From DATJBF01 sp035515475 (GTDB taxonomy: Bacteria > Verrucomicrobiota > Verrucomicrobiia > Palsa-1439): 5,239 bases of DNA. Below the pieces are notes generated by a model. That model saw only the letters and a list, made by a program, of their open reading frames with translations, made no database searches and was not told the origin of the DNA. Numbering within the stretch: position 1 is the first letter of the stretch; the number at the start of each line of letters is the position of its first letter. The stretch covers positions 1-5,239 of the forward strand of contig DATJBF010000090.1 in NCBI GenBank assembly GCA_035515475.1, written 5' to 3'. Below, piece after piece: positions 5,069 through 5,239 of this stretch. Both the position numbers and the translations under genes were made by a program.

Positions 5069-5143
5069 GGCGGGTTAGCCAAGTGGTAAGGCGGGAGTCT
5101 GCAAAACTCCTATCCGTCGGTTCGATTCCGACACCCGCCTCCA
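5069..5143 (+). tRNA. tRNA-Cys (anticodon GCA), CCA encoded
   Basis: The cloverleaf is complete. The acceptor stem GGCGGGT (5069-5075) pairs with ACCCGCC (5133-5139). The D arm is GCC/GGC (5078-5080, 5090-5092) with loop AAGTGGTAA. The anticodon stem GGAGT/ACTCC (5094-5098, 5106-5110) encloses CTGCAAA with anticodon GCA at 5101-5103. The T stem GTCGG/CCGAC (5116-5120, 5128-5132) encloses TTCGATT. The discriminator base is T at 5140, the U73 that cysteinyl-tRNA synthetase recognises, followed by an encoded CCA at 5141-5143. It reads both cysteine codons. It is divergent from the glycosyltransferase gene. I see no strong promoter box upstream. Confidence 0.97.
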
Positions 5144-5239
5144 ACCCTGCAAGCCAGCAATGGCAAGGGTTTGGAGCGGTAGACGAATCGCACCTGCTTT
5201 CACACAAGGTGCGGTGCCAGTGAAATTGCCAGTAAATCG
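5144..5239. other. Region after tRNA-Cys: hairpin, short tandem repeat, frame open to the edge
   Basis: CGCACCT at 5189-5195 pairs with AGGTGCG at 5207-5213 around an 11-base loop, without a following T run. TGCCAGT occurs at 5215-5221 and again at 5227-5233, 12 bases apart. ATG at 5160 opens a plus-strand frame (MARVWSGRRIAPAFTQGAVP...) with no stop before the window edge, but it has no ribosome binding site and no recognisable domain. The 3' side of a tRNA gene is a common integration site, so an integrase or element boundary could follow, though nothing here proves it. Confidence 0.3.

Noticed and set aside
5189..5213. Hairpin after tRNA-Cys as its terminator
   Set aside because: The stem is good, but no T run follows on the plus strand and it begins 46 bases past the CCA.

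Overview
The window (about 5.2 kb, fairly GC-rich) looks like a chromosomal stretch of a free-living bacterium. The likeliest phylum is Verrucomicrobiota (Limisphaerales/Pedosphaera-like), with Planctomycetota as the alternative. This is inferred from intergenic repeat types (AAACGAACCCA units, GCGGTC-ATA-GACCGC hairpins, TTGTAGCCGC...GCGGCTACAA palindromes), from an SMP-30/gluconolactonase-type gene, and from the scarcity of Shine-Dalgarno sequences. No marker gene settles the phylum.

Layout. Positions 2-325 (+) hold the C-terminal third or so of an SMP-30/gluconolactonase-like beta-propeller enzyme, cut by the window edge. Positions 326-669 are non-coding apart from a possible remnant of a Tat-type signal sequence, a hairpin carrying a GACCCGACCCCATG motif, and a rho-independent-type terminator at 635-670. 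Positions 670-1074 (-) encode a small VOC/glyoxalase-fold protein with a very basic N-terminal tail. From 1075 to 2093 I see no convincing gene. That kilobase is a patchwork of inverted repeats and dispersed-repeat-like units and ends in the leader of cysE.

Positions 2094-3032 (+) encode a long-form serine O-acetyltransferase (CysE/EpsC type), followed after 71 bp by a NifS/IscS-type cysteine desulfurase (3104-4258, +). A 62-bp, exactly centred interrupted palindrome fills most of the gap and ends 5 bp before the desulfurase start codon. A family-2 glycosyltransferase of the polyprenyl-phosphate sugar synthase (DPM1) type runs convergently on the minus strand (4264-4971), tail to tail with the desulfurase, with only 5 bp between them. 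Divergent from it, at 5069-5143 (+), is tRNA-Cys(GCA) with an encoded CCA end. The last 96 bases hold a hairpin, a short tandem repeat and an open reading frame running off the edge.

Functional theme. CysE makes O-acetylserine, the committed precursor of cysteine. The desulfurase takes sulfur from cysteine for Fe-S clusters or thiolated cofactors. tRNA-Cys carries cysteine into protein. Cysteine supply, sulfur withdrawal and the cysteine adaptor thus lie within 3.1 kb. The cysE-nifS pair is a plausible operon; the tRNA link may be coincidence. I found no CRISPR array, no intact transposase and no clearly undescribed multi-gene system. The most unusual material is the repeat architecture around cysE and nifS.
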